From positions 1,861,992-1,925,991 of the forward strand of contig OZ022261.1 of the NCBI GenBank assembly GCA_963978905.1: a stretch of DNA of 64,000 nucleotides, read 5' to 3'. A program made the position numbers and the translations under genes. Positions 49,001-57,085 of the stretch are shown piece by piece. Under the pieces are notes generated by a model that worked only from the letters and a program-made list of their open reading frames with translations, ran no database searches and had not been told where the DNA came from. Numbering within the stretch: position 1 is the first letter of the stretch; each line of letters starts with the position of its first letter. The stretch is from Trichostrongylus colubriformis. Taxonomy: Eukaryota > Nematoda > Chromadorea > Rhabditida > Trichostrongylidae.

Positions 49001-51624
49001 AAAAGTTGCATGAGCAACTTTCGTATGGAGAGAATGCAGCGAACGGCAGCAATCCCATTTGTGGCGACCAACATCTGAAAACGTTGTAGATGTGGAATAA
49101 TTAAGAAGCAAAATAGGAAGCAAAAAATACGAACCTTTTTAATGGGGCGGCGCTTGGACGCATCTTCAACATAGGTATTGACAAAGTCCTCGACTGTTTT
49201 GAACACCTTATCACCCTGATCCAGCTTGTCCTAAAAACGCAAAACTCAGTGGGTATTTGTCATGAGTCTGTGAACGAATTTCCTGAAAATTATTATGTGA
49301 ACTTATCAGGCCACTGTTGATGGCGGTTAGCGAACGAGGTTGTAAAGCAATCCCCTAAGACGAATAGAAGTTGACAGGACCCGTCTCAAAAGCATGCGCA
49401 TATATTTAGTGTCGCCGAAAAACAAAAATGGGAAAAAGTGAAAACGTGTTTCCTTGAATTTGGATGATGGATTTAGCGATTACGAGTTGACAAACAAGCC
49501 CCGAAGCGATTCTGTACATGCCCACACCCCTCACTGCGTTGCGGCCACTTGAGGGGTGCAGAATTTTTCAGAATTCCAAATGTCTAAAAAATAAAAATGT
49601 TAGCATGCCAATGATCGTGACTGACGCTTACCATGTGCACTATACCGATGATGTCACCTTGTATACTGTAACGATCGTGATTTACTGAATTTTACAGGTC
49701 ATCTTGAGAAATAGTTTTTGCGTATGATGAATAGTGTCAGGTGTCCTAGGACTTCCAGAACCATGTTTACTGAGAAAAGTACGCGAATGTATCGAAACAA
49801 TACTTGTTGTCCTATCTCAAATAGAGCTCTTCAAGCACAAGAACTACTGCATCACGACTGCTCACAATTATAATCGTTCAACCTGACGCCTCATGAGACC
49901 GCTTGCTAGAAAATAATTTTATTAAAATCTGGTACTTCAAGGCAGTTGTCTCCAAAGTTCCAATGATTCTAGTGGGTAAAGATGCCCCATCTCATCTTAC
50001 ATGCGTCCTTAAGATTATGGTGCAGCCACAGGCGCGAGAGATTTTGTGGCAGGAAGTCCCGAAACCAGGTATCGGTACGATTTGAAAGAAAGTTCAAGGC
50101 AAGACAATCTTGCAGGGAATTCCTGCTACTTAGTGGCTGAGCGGCTAAAGAGAGAAAGGACACATTTTAAAGACATCATTAGGGGTAGGCAATAGTGGAG
50201 AAATCCCAAGAAGAAGTCACTCACATGGTAGTCCTGGGCCTAAGAAGGCTATCTGCGGCGAAATCCCGGTGAAAAAGCGCCCCTCTGAGCTGTAGAAGCG
50301 CTGCAAAACGGCGAAGCGTTCAGGGGCTCCGCCTCTGCCACTCAGTGGTTCCGCCTCTCGATGACGTAATTCCCGATTGATTGGGGTGAGAGCGGTCGAG
50401 GAGATGGGGTAGGATCGGGGGTTTTGCGGCGCGCTTTCGCAGTTTTAGCGTGAAACTCACTCAAGAAATAGATGTTGTCGTCTTTCCAAACAATTCCCCT
50501 GTGTTTACTTGGCAACATGCCAATGGAAAACTAGATCAGACTACTCCCCTCTTGACGGACAGGTCGTCCGCTTCGAGAATCAACAGTGGAAAGGGGGTCC
50601 TATTTCTCGGGTTTTAGGCCAATTCCATCCGCTCTTTCTTCACTGTCCTATTGCTAGGCATCTCGGCTTTCATATGCACTATTTCTTTTACTTTTCGTCC
50701 GACTTTCCCCTAATGATGCCTTTAAGCCAGACCCTGATCATATCGCATGTTCGGATGAGACGTGGAGACACGTGAAACTCACAGCGGGCGGAGGGTACAG
50801 TTGAACCCTGAAGTGAAAGCACCGCTTTGAACCATCAGGAGCGCATCAAAAAGTCATGACCACTTCACTTCACGATTTTGCTATACAGCTTTTTCATTTC
50901 AGTTCACCTTATAGGCTGCTTTTTTTGCGGAAGATGCTACAGTAACCGTGCTTACAGCGCCCCCAGCACGATAAAATGCTTTTAGTGGCCCTCTGCGCTC
51001 GTTCACAAACCACTAGTTTTCCAAAAAGAAATAGAGTAACGAAAATCTCACTTCTTTCGTAGCTTCGCTCACTATCCCAAGAAGAAGAACTGGAGAAACG
51101 CGATAATGTGGTAGGGAAAGTGGTGGTGTTTAAAAAGCTTCATAACTCAGAAAAACGTGCTGCAGATTCGAAGGACTGATTCGAAAACAGTGTCCCACAA
51201 CACGTCAGTAGATATACGAATCATCACAAATGCCCACCTGGACCATTACCCTTCTTTTAATACCTTTAAGTTATATAAGGAGAAAAAACAAAAATAAAGT
51301 ACTGATCCAAAACAAAAACCGGACTTCGTCAGCTCTTTGAAGCCCAGTTTCTGCGCACGACTCTGAGTTTTAGCAAGCTTCGGATAGAACAAGCATGGAC
51401 AGTTTGAATGTACCAGCCATGATATTCAAAAATATGCCTACACCAGATATCATCTATGCCACGTTTCTTGCCAATGAACGAATCTTTCACAAGATTCGTA
51501 AATCACTTGGAAACAACTTTAACACAATTTAGTAGTGCAAGACATTTACCTTCAGGCTACCACCCTTGTAATGGCTCATATGAATTGTCCTCCGTTCCGG
51601 TCCACTCATGATGTTATGGGTCAT
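24714..51624 (-). CDS. Acetyl-CoA carboxylase, multidomain, divergent (49 exons)
   Basis: The enzyme carboxylates acetyl-CoA to malonyl-CoA, using biotin, ATP and bicarbonate, in the cytosol. I threaded 49 minus-strand exons with GT..AG borders; their lengths sum to 6597 nt, i.e. 2198 residues plus stop, with every phase consistent. The order is biotin carboxylase, biotinyl domain, central domain, carboxyltransferase, as in animal enzymes of about 2300-2450 residues. The exon groups are given in the domain entries. The sequence is clearly divergent: [15 protein letters not shown] replaces the usual EYIKMADHYVPVPGG, and the biotin site is ESMKL. A POD-2-type housekeeping enzyme is therefore less likely than a second, divergent nematode paralogue, though I cannot align to prove it. 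One further exon-like piece at 36583-36726 fits a gap but lies out of order. Introns hold many transposons. Confidence 0.9.
26145..26575. mobile_element. Foldback MITE family G, copy 3 (in carboxylase intron)
   Basis: Lies in the intron 25652-26722. The arms carry TCCATGAAAAAATGAGTTTT, TATATTTATGTTGTATTTGC and complements, and the centre GTCCGAGACGCACTGTAGAA. It is about 430 bp and lies 1.7 kb from copy 2. Open frames of 111-177 codons here follow from the palindrome. Confidence 0.85.
28711..28995 (+). repeat. Dispersed repeat family A, copy 2 (intron)
   Basis: Closely matches copy 1: TCACCGGGAGGGG.GAG start, GGCGAAACTGGCATCGAAAG, GCAGCCGGGCGAATTGCTGG, CCCCGGCTAGTGACGCAGAG, GAAGGGGGGTTG. It ends within about 30 bp of the carboxylase exon 29024-29110, on the 3' side of that exon. 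The 172-codon + strand open frame runs out of the repeat into the antisense of the exon and is not a gene. Confidence 0.8.
29954..30066. repeat. Short imperfect hairpin in intron
   Basis: CTCAAGGTCTGG near 29966 pairs with GCAGACCTTGAG near 30050. The hairpin is about 100 bp, in the carboxylase intron 29886-30767, and is possibly a small MITE. Confidence 0.4.
31131..31416. mobile_element. MITE family C, copy 3 (10-bp target duplication)
   Basis: Ends GGTGTGTGCAGTTATGACGG and the degenerate complement CTTAAGTGCACACACCC. It is flanked by CTAGTGCTGG on both sides (31121-31130 and 31417-31426), an exact 10-bp target duplication. The interior is inverted relative to 22589-22830 and contains an extra CACCCATGCCA-type triplication (31256-31320). 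It lies in the carboxylase intron 31061-32178. Confidence 0.85.
31660..32012 (+). repeat. Dispersed repeat family I, copy 1 (intron)
   Basis: Matches 46685-47060 over about 350 bp: GCATCATTATTTCCAATCT-like start, GCTTTAATACGATACGATAA, a GGCGGCTGG.GCTAAAA block, CCACAGCTCAGGGG and GGATTCCTTATCACCCACAT near the end. No terminal inverted repeats are visible. Class unknown. Confidence 0.75.
32179..41925 (-). CDS. Carboxylase: central-domain exons 19-32
   Basis: Exons are 41806-41925, 41650-41745, 41492-41583, 41299-41425, 39177-39293, 39017-39115, 38610-38932, 38415-38542, 38005-38045, 37778-37924, 37569-37721, 36018-36215, 34178-34252 and 32179-32301. The central domain is non-catalytic and is the least conserved part of the family. 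Anchors to it are [38 protein letters not shown], the [11 protein letters not shown] block with [16 protein letters not shown] and the CT-proximal EIVYTKR. The 39017 border is chosen because GTGAAG keeps the frame open into exon 25. The junction 34178 to 32301 is in phase but skips a stretch of about 45 residues that other animal enzymes have; see the exon-like piece at 36583-36726. Introns here hold a 1.6 kb Tc3-like element and two MITEs. Confidence 0.8.
33584..33950. mobile_element. MITE family B, copy 2 (intron)
   Basis: Ends GGGTGTGTGCACTTATGACA and complement (..CTGTCACAAGTGCACACATCCC). Flanks TCACCATC and TAACCATC match at seven of eight bases. The interior is the inverse of the copy at 2064-2379: GGACCTCCTTGACCAGACGC, AGCAAGTTGTGCTGACGGCG, GTGCGACGTCGCAAAGCGAA. 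It lies in the carboxylase intron 32302-34177. Confidence 0.8.
34767..34991. mobile_element. MITE family F, copy 2 (9-bp target duplication)
   Basis: Ends GGGTGTGGGCCATTAGGACA and complement. Flanks GTCGCGCAT (34758-34766) and GTCGCGCAC (34992-35000) match at eight of nine. The interior stem GGTGCGAGCTATGCGAGCCG pairs with GCTCGCACCATCTCGTC. It lies in the carboxylase intron 34253-36017. The 102- and 135-codon open frames are palindrome artefacts. Confidence 0.85.
36583..36726 (-). pseudogene. Carboxylase-like exon, apparently out of order
   Basis: A splice-bounded, phase-0 block of 48 codons (acceptor CCGGAG, donor CAT/GTAGCC) encodes a run with [15 protein letters not shown] and [15 protein letters not shown]. 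Its pattern fits the segment that in animal carboxylases follows ..DELEVAF and precedes the carboxyltransferase linker, exactly the stretch missing between exons 34178-34252 and 32179-32301. Yet it lies upstream of exon 36018-36215, so collinear splicing cannot use it there. An inverted copy of its first ~35 bases (CAATCAAGCGCTGCGAAATG) occurs at about 36811 on the opposite strand. It could be a rearranged exon, an assembly error, or a chance likeness. Confidence 0.45.
39628..41208 (-). mobile_element. Tc3-like (Tc1/mariner) element, rearranged palindrome
   Basis: Ends are CAGTGTGTCCCAAAAGTATA and complement, flanked by TA on both sides (39626-39627, 41209-41210), the Tc1/mariner target. The two arms, about 39628-40183 and 40652-41208, are reverse complements for roughly 555 bp. 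They include a second, internal copy of GTGTCC.AAAAGTATAGG about 180 bp in, like the internal transposase-binding site of Tc3. Both arms carry the transposase start ([12 protein letters not shown]). Only the right arm runs on, on the minus strand, into the catalytic part ([13 protein letters not shown] near 40320) with frameshifts. It sits in the carboxylase intron 39294-41298. Confidence 0.9.
40200..40921 (-). pseudogene. Tc3-like transposase, broken
   Basis: Starts at 40921 with an N-terminal helix-turn-helix region ([19 protein letters not shown], then [20 protein letters not shown]), the DNA-binding part of Tc3-type transposases. It stays open to 40529, is interrupted by stops, then resumes with remnants of the DDE domain: SDEK near 40427 and [20 protein letters not shown] near 40330 in a shifted frame. 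The end of the DDE domain has been replaced by the inverted copy of the 5' arm, whose own start codon is at 39914 on the + strand. No active enzyme can come from this copy. Confidence 0.85.
42376..43689 (-). CDS. Carboxylase: biotinyl-domain exons 14-18
   Basis: Exons are 43579-43689, 43302-43529, 43144-43248, 42619-42704 and 42376-42562. They encode a beta-rich interaction region ([19 protein letters not shown]), [21 protein letters not shown], then the biotinyl fold around [12 protein letters not shown], where Lys is about residue 724. The usual tetrapeptide is (A/V)-M-K-M. Here the two residues most often conserved around Lys are altered (Ser before Met, Leu after Lys), though the Met-Lys pair is kept. 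It is followed by [14 protein letters not shown], typical of the domain end. The lysine itself is present, so biotin attachment remains possible. Repeat A copy 3 sits in the intron 42705-43143. Confidence 0.9.
42876..43066 (+). repeat. Dispersed repeat family A, copy 3 (intron)
   Basis: Matches copies 1 and 2 from GCGGGACAACGTTCGCGACC through CCCCGGCTAGTGACGCAGAG to CTGAGCACCCTACT. It is 5' truncated relative to copy 1. Confidence 0.75.
43754..49230 (-). CDS. Carboxylase: biotin carboxylase exons 2-13
   Basis: Exons are 49135-49230, 48936-49074, 48258-48361, 48032-48181, 47559-47735, 45953-46122, 45725-45845, 45547-45660, 45134-45245, 44965-45056, 44001-44161 and 43754-43922. Marks in order: [80 protein letters not shown] (ATP-grasp glycine loop, residues about 250-260), [88 protein letters not shown]. 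This domain carboxylates biotin with ATP and bicarbonate. All the catalytic motifs I can check are intact, so this half looks active. Confidence 0.95.
46200..47060 (+). repeat. Composite repeat: foldback arm + tRNA-like segment + family I
   Basis: Lies in the carboxylase intron 46123-47558. 46200-46370 matches the arm of the element at 13483-14415. 46490-46545 (GTCAGTAAGTGCTTTTCTTT..) matches interior sequence next to the right arm of that element. Between them is a tRNA-like piece (46395-46464). From 46685 on it matches repeat family I at 31660-32012. It may be one larger element seen complete only here, or several insertions side by side. Confidence 0.6.
46395..46464 (+). repeat. tRNA-like SINE promoter segment
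   Basis: An A-box-like AGTGGCTCACTGGCAGTG and a B-box-like GGGTTTGATCCCCGCC are about 45 bases apart, the layout of an internal pol III promoter. A full cloverleaf cannot be drawn, so this is not a functional tRNA. It is inserted relative to the related element at 13483-14415. Confidence 0.5.
50590..50660 (+). repeat. Fragment of dispersed repeat A
   Basis: AAAGGGGGTCCTATTTCTCGGGTTTT followed by a TTCTTCACTGTCCTATTGC-like segment resembles the 3' part of repeat A copies 1 and 2. It lies in the first carboxylase intron. Confidence 0.5.
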
Positions 51625-51640
51625 GCTGCCACTGTTGTAC
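51550..51640 (-). CDS. Carboxylase: first coding exon and spliced-leader acceptor
   Basis: Reading leftward, AATTTCAG ends just before 51640. Sixteen bases later comes ATG at 51624, opening 25 codons ([20 protein letters not shown]) to a GTAAAT donor at 51550. The phase matches the exon at 49230. The short leader behind a TTTCAG acceptor fits trans-splicing of a nematode spliced leader, which supports this start. A second Met (MSGPERR) is a possible alternative. The N-terminus is short compared with vertebrate enzymes. Confidence 0.65.
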
Positions 51641-54600
51641 CTGAAATTAAGAAGCATACTGACACAGCTAGAAGCATATTGACGCAGCTACAATAAGTGT
51701 CAGAATGTATTCCACGCAAGCCACGCCGAGGTAATAGCATAGCATGGGTGACGACAGCGTCAGCATGAATGCGTTAAAGCGAAGAAGACCATTTTCGCTA
51801 AAATAGACGCATGAAATGGAGATTCATTATTATTATATATAGAGTATGACAAGTGTTCCAGCAGACAGCGAGCGGTCTGCGACAGCCACATTCGAGGTGC
51901 TAAATCCTTTTAAAGTTGTGTGTAACTGCATCTAAGAAATGGCTATCACTTTTAAAAGGTTCACAGACAATAGTATTCATTATGATTGATGGCTGTGAAT
52001 GATTGTGAGCCTAGAATTTCGCCTTATCCTAGAATCCCAGATGGATGAATAACGTTTTACGTGATGGTTATTCGACCATAATTAACCAAAGCAGCTTACG
52101 CAAATCATAAAATGAGGTAGTCTGAAACAAAAAACGGCACTATGCAACAGCCCAGTGGCTTGCTTCACTGTTTTTTATGATGGAAGAGACGTTTTAGCCC
52201 CGGAATGAAATTTTCTGCCTGAACCTGAGATAAGCGAATCCCGCGATGGGTGGAACAGGCCATTTGCGGAAGGAGGAGTTCATCACGTGAGAAGTGGTTC
52301 ACTCCGGATCTCCCACCGCTTGAACGATAATTTACTACCCTTGCTCACACTAACTCCAATCACAACGAGCATACCTTCTGTAAGCTTGTTTACGAAAGAA
52401 AAGTAGGAGTACCGTTCTCAGAACATGCTCCTAATGAGTTACACAGCGTCTACAGAATCAGCAACGGGACTACGGCTGTCACATGAGACTTGTTACCTGT
52501 TAAATCACTTGGAATGAAGGAAAACCCACGTTTCATGCGTCTATTACTGTGCGAGATGGGTTTCTTCGTACTGAAGAATTTAGGCGTAAGATGCCGCAGC
52601 CGCCTGCAGTGCGTGGAATGCATGTTATCCCATGATTTCAGGATGACGATCGCAAGGCGCTTTGTGGATAAATGATGGGGCATTTGAATAAACAATCAAA
52701 GTAATCCAAAAAAAGTGGAGAGAAAGAAAAAGCGAATGGATTAGTGTGAGTCAATGATTATGGATTCAATTAATTCAGCTGAAGGAGGAAGGGAGCTCCG
52801 GGGTGGATGACCCACTTCCTCCCCACATCCACGTAGCGTCGAACGCTATAATGAGACTAGAGAAAACAGTGGAATGATAAGAACATATGAGGTGATGAGG
52901 CAGAATATCTCACACCACTGATTAGCTGATAAGGGACGTGAACAAAGACTTGCTCAAGTGACTGAAAATTCGAGCATCACTTTTGATAAAGGAACATCGA
53001 ACCACACTTGGAAACAAATGATCATAAAAAAGAGAACATTGTTCCGATCGGAGAACAACATTGATCTGAAAATTCTCAATGAAAAGTAGTTAGCCATTGA
53101 AATTATAGAAATCAGAAAGCCATGAAAAAAACGGTAGCACTAGTTCAGAAATCACACTGCTAATAACTCATTGTACTTTCGAAACAAGCAGTAAAATAAA
53201 ATCAAAAGGACAGCTAAAAAGGATCAAATCGAGATTAGGTGGGTTAAGTATATAGCATAATAGGCAATGAAGGGACGACCTTCACCGAAGTGGGGGAAGG
53301 GGGTGAGCGGCAAGCGAAATTGCGCCGTCAGATGGTGCTCGTTGACACTAGTGTGAGATGAAGAGATAGCAATGAAGAGAGGGAGAGGCACCAAATGACA
53401 AGAAACTGCTGTTGAAAAAGTCAAAACTCGGTCACAGGCAGCTCGCCATATTAGAATTTTTACAAGTGAAAAACCTCTACCGTCATGCCCGGTCAAAACA
53501 ATTAATTAATAAAGATACCGAACGTACACAAAAGGGCTGGCGAATTTGTATTTTGGACATCATCGCGATACACATTACCATAAACTACAAATTGAGTTGC
53601 AGGATTCGTAAGAATTAAAAAAATACTTATGCAAACCCACATTGGAGACTGGTATTTGCACGCACTACACGTAAAACAGTGGACTTACAGATCATGGATT
53701 TCACGGCTCATAACTTAAAAAAGTAATTAGTCAATAAGTAACAAGAAACATAACTTCGAACAAAACCACCTTTATTTATAAACCACACGGAACAAGAAGT
53801 TAGGATTACCAGTCGCTGTAAATCCTTGCTGCTATGGACGAATTTTTGACCACAGACCTTTTCTATATTTCTAAATATAGCAACAATGAAAGATTCGCTG
53901 AATTTTTTGGGTCAATCAAAACTGAACGATGGGGAGGGGGGGGGAGGGCGAGTAACTTTCTACCGACATAGAAGCTCCTTCACTTTCTGGGCTCGGGCTA
54001 AAATTCATATCCCCCCCTCCTATATGAAAGCATCTGTCAAAGCACCTGCCTCAAGTGCTTCAGCCTAAGCTCGAATTTGGGTCTCCCCGCGACTTTAACT
54101 GACCTTTTCTTTTTTCAAGTAACATTGTACAAAGCCGTACGAATTACCTACATATGAACTACAACATTTTAAAACTCGATTGTCAATGAGACCACAAAAA
54201 CCACCTCATCATTTGATGGCAGACAGTTCATAGAATCTAGACGTGTGAAGTAAGCATCAACAATGCACCACGAAACACGAAAACGTAAAAGAGGTGAATG
54301 AGTACTTCCCGTTTGGGGCATCAAAGCTTCCTTAACTGGTTTTAACATCGATGACAGCGATTCCACACGGCGACTGCGTGTGTAATTACGTATCATGGTC
54401 AATTACCGTACCCCACACCTAAAACTATTTGTTGACGTGATGTGGCGCTGTAGCTTTCCTATCAAGATGTGTTTTGTCCAGATCATCACAACTGCTACAT
54501 CCTATACTAAATCGCTGCTGCTGTCAAGTTTCTTCCCCTTGCTGTATCTTGCTGCTGATGAAGATCACAACAAGCACAACAGATGCAGACAAGCCACCAC

Positions 54601-54860
54601 GTGTAAAACAGACAAATCCAAAAATGTACAATTTTCAGTTCGTTGTGGGATACCGCGCCCGTGTTACCACCGTGGCAATCACTCTCAGCTAATGAACAGG
54701 AGCGAATTCTGAAGCACTGGCGGAATCCTGGCATTATGTTCATCCGATGGCTGCGTTTAATCGCCATTTTTGATCCGCATCCTCAAGCGCTCAGAAATTT
54801 CATCGCACAGAGAGAGAGTTAACCTCAGCACTGGTTAGGACTCACCCTGACGTAAATTTT
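51641..54860. other. Intergenic, nothing identified
   Basis: Many short open frames on both strands. The overlapping ones at 54169-54767 have no recognisable product. The carboxylase promoter should lie in the right part of the region near 51641 but cannot be pinned down. Confidence 0.35.
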
Positions 54861-55090
54861 AGGATGTATGTCATTACGACAGGAAATTCGCGTGGCCGCG
54901 TTCAGCGCGCGACGTGATGGTGCGAGCTATGGGCGCCGTATTGCTTGAGCCTTGAAGCGATTACATCTGATAAGGCGTAGAGCACCGTCATCGCTTCTGG
55001 ACCCATCCAATACGGCGAGCATAGCTCGCACCATCGTCGCCCACTGAACGCCACAAAGCGAATGTTCTGTTGCAGTGGCATACTATACCC
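54861..55090. mobile_element. MITE family F, copy 3
   Basis: Starts AGGATGTATGTCATTACGAC and ends with the loose complement (..GTTGCAGTGGCATACTATACCC). Flanks TAAATTTT (54853-54860) and TAAATTTC (55091-55098) match at seven of eight. The interior stem GATGGTGCGAGCTATGGGCG pairs with GAGCATAGCTCGCACCATCG, as in 19200-19423 and 34767-34991. Confidence 0.8.
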
Positions 55091-55458
55091 TAAATTTCAG
55101 CGTTAGCCTGGCGTACTTACACACCCTCACAGAACTTACTTTTAGTAAATTCCGTCGATATCGCCTGTATTGTTGCAAGTGTGTTTTTTCTCCGATTCGG
55201 TGACAAGTCAGGAATGGTGAAAAACGGCCGGACAGGCGAGTGGAGAATAGTAATAGATCTGGATGAAAGACTGTACTTAACCTGGGTACCACTACTCAAG
55301 ATTCTGGGGATGAAATGGGAGCAAAGATTAGGACCGATGTTTTCGAGATTTTGCTGCATCATACAGTTTCCTTTCGCATTCATGACCGCTATACTACAGC
55401 TATATGGATGCCCTCAGGACAAACCTCGCGAAAATCCGATGAGTTAACTTACCTTCAT

Positions 55459-55598
55459 GGGGCAGTAGATCCTTGAGTAGCAGCTGAAAAAGAGGAGCTA
55501 GAGTGGTTGTGGCTAGCGTGGGTTCGAGCGGATGTAGCGCCATGATGGCGGCACAAAGAAGGTGCAACCTGAGTAGTTATCTGAAGATCTACTGCCCC
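55459..55598. mobile_element. MITE family E, short copy
   Basis: Ends GGGGCAGTAGATC and GATCTACTGCCCC. The right half has GATGGCGGCACAAAGAAGGT, shared with 19088-19550 (GTGGCGGCACAAAAAGGTGC) and 58876-59068. About 140 bp. Confidence 0.75.
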
Positions 55599-55933
55599 AA
55601 GAAGATAAACTCTCGCCAATTTTAGTACTTTGATTAGTGGTGTAGTAAGTAAATCTCACAAGGTGTGCCTTTGAAGGCTTCATGTGCATCTGAAGATTCC
55701 GACTGTCGCTATACAAGTAATACTGAACGATACCATCCCTGAGGATGCTCATATAGAACTGCGCTTCGACTATGCCCTTCTACTTGAGCATGGACGTGGT
55801 CACGACAGAAGGTTCGGCTGTGCACGGAAAGAACAGAGCGAATGGTGAGTTGCCTTTTGTATCAGGTATGTCGGGGCTGTGACTACTGATCGTAATACAT
55901 ACAAGTTTCCATTTTTAATGAAGCAAATCTCAG

Positions 55934-56083
55934 GCAATTTATCGCCTACTTGCACCATACACCATGGCCATATTTCCTCGGATGCCGACAGAACTGGTCT
56001 TCAAAATCGATCTATTCGACGACGACGCTCCATTTAATCTCGACTACTTCACCCACTTAAGGGAAATGGTTACGGAACAGTAG
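55934..56083 (+). CDS. Possible terminal exon, unknown protein
   Basis: After an AATCTCAG acceptor, a 49-codon open frame runs to TAG at 56081. The sequence looks coding: MPTELVFKIDLFDDDAPFNL then a YFTHLREM stretch, acidic and without low complexity. I could not find an upstream exon whose phase fits, and I recognise no family. It may be a gene remnant or chance. Confidence 0.25.
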   Translation, partial: AIYRLLAPYTMAIFPRMPTELVFKIDLFDDDAPFNLDYFTHLREMVTEQ

Positions 56084-56382
56084 TGATCATACATTGCGTG
56101 ATCTCTTGAAGTTCCGGTTATTGTTGCTACTGTCGTTTTCGTTGAACCGATTATAGCACAAAGGGAATGAATGATCAACCATAGGCGATTCTCATATAAG
56201 CAAAATCTGCCTTATGAAAAAGTGTGAATAAATCAATGCAACATTGGGAGTAAGTAGTAGTAACGCAGCATGAATGATGTTTTCAACATTTCAAAAGGTC
56301 AAGAAAGTCCCTTGTGGATGCATAAGCATCTCCTACTGCATGCGCCACGTGCTGTGCACAAGGGTGGCGCTAGCGGGAACGT

Positions 56383-56514
56383 GAGGCCGCGTTCATACTT
56401 TGGGATGCCGGTGGCAGGGTGTGGCTGCGTGTCTCTGCGTCTCCTCCATGCCACTCTGCCTCGCTTCCTGTGAACGCAACCACGCCCTGCCGGCGCAAAG
56501 TATGAACGCGGCCT
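56383..56514. mobile_element. MITE family D, copy 2
   Basis: A clean 132-bp palindromic element: AGGCCGCGTTCATACTTTG at the left and CAAAGTATGAACGCGGCCT at the right. The interior GGCAGGGTGTGGCTGCGTG pairs with CAACCACGCCCTGCC. Open frames on both strands here are palindrome artefacts. Confidence 0.85.
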
Positions 56515-57085
56515 GAGCGATGCAATGCTTGGCAAAATTCCTTCGCCGAGAAAACGGAGGAAGAGAAAATGGAGGCCTTTTTTAAGTTTTTCTTTTCGAC
56601 GGTTTCATTTCACTACCAACACTAGATGTTGGAATACTCAAACGTGGAATAATCGAAAGCGACAAAAGCATGTGTGACGTTGTGTGTTCAAGAGCTCAAT
56701 AATAATAAAACTTCTTTACTTTCAAACCGGATTAAGAACAGCCAGCGTGCGATTAAAATTTACAGATGTGTAGTTAAGGTGCTTGATGAATTTGAGCGAT
56801 CACATTTTCGAACATATGTGAAATGAGAAGAAAACACAAATGATAAAATTATAGAGTCCCTTTGGTGATCCATTTGTATCACTGAGACAATTATATTCCG
56901 AGTGTAGACTGTTAGAAGAAAAAGAAAATGGGAATCAGTAGAGATATTTTGGGAAAAGGAATGAATAAGTGGTTCGTTCTGCCTCCACTACTCAGACGAA
57001 CCACTGTGTTTTCACCAACACCGGAGGCTCATCAGTGAGTAGGTGTTGATGAAAACGAAGGGGGTAGGTGAAAGGTGGTGTTAAC

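Noticed and set aside
52450..54767. ORFs at 52.4-54.8 kb as the missing half of the kinesin
   Set aside because: I looked for SSRSH, DLAGSE and HIPYR-like strings on the minus strand and found none.
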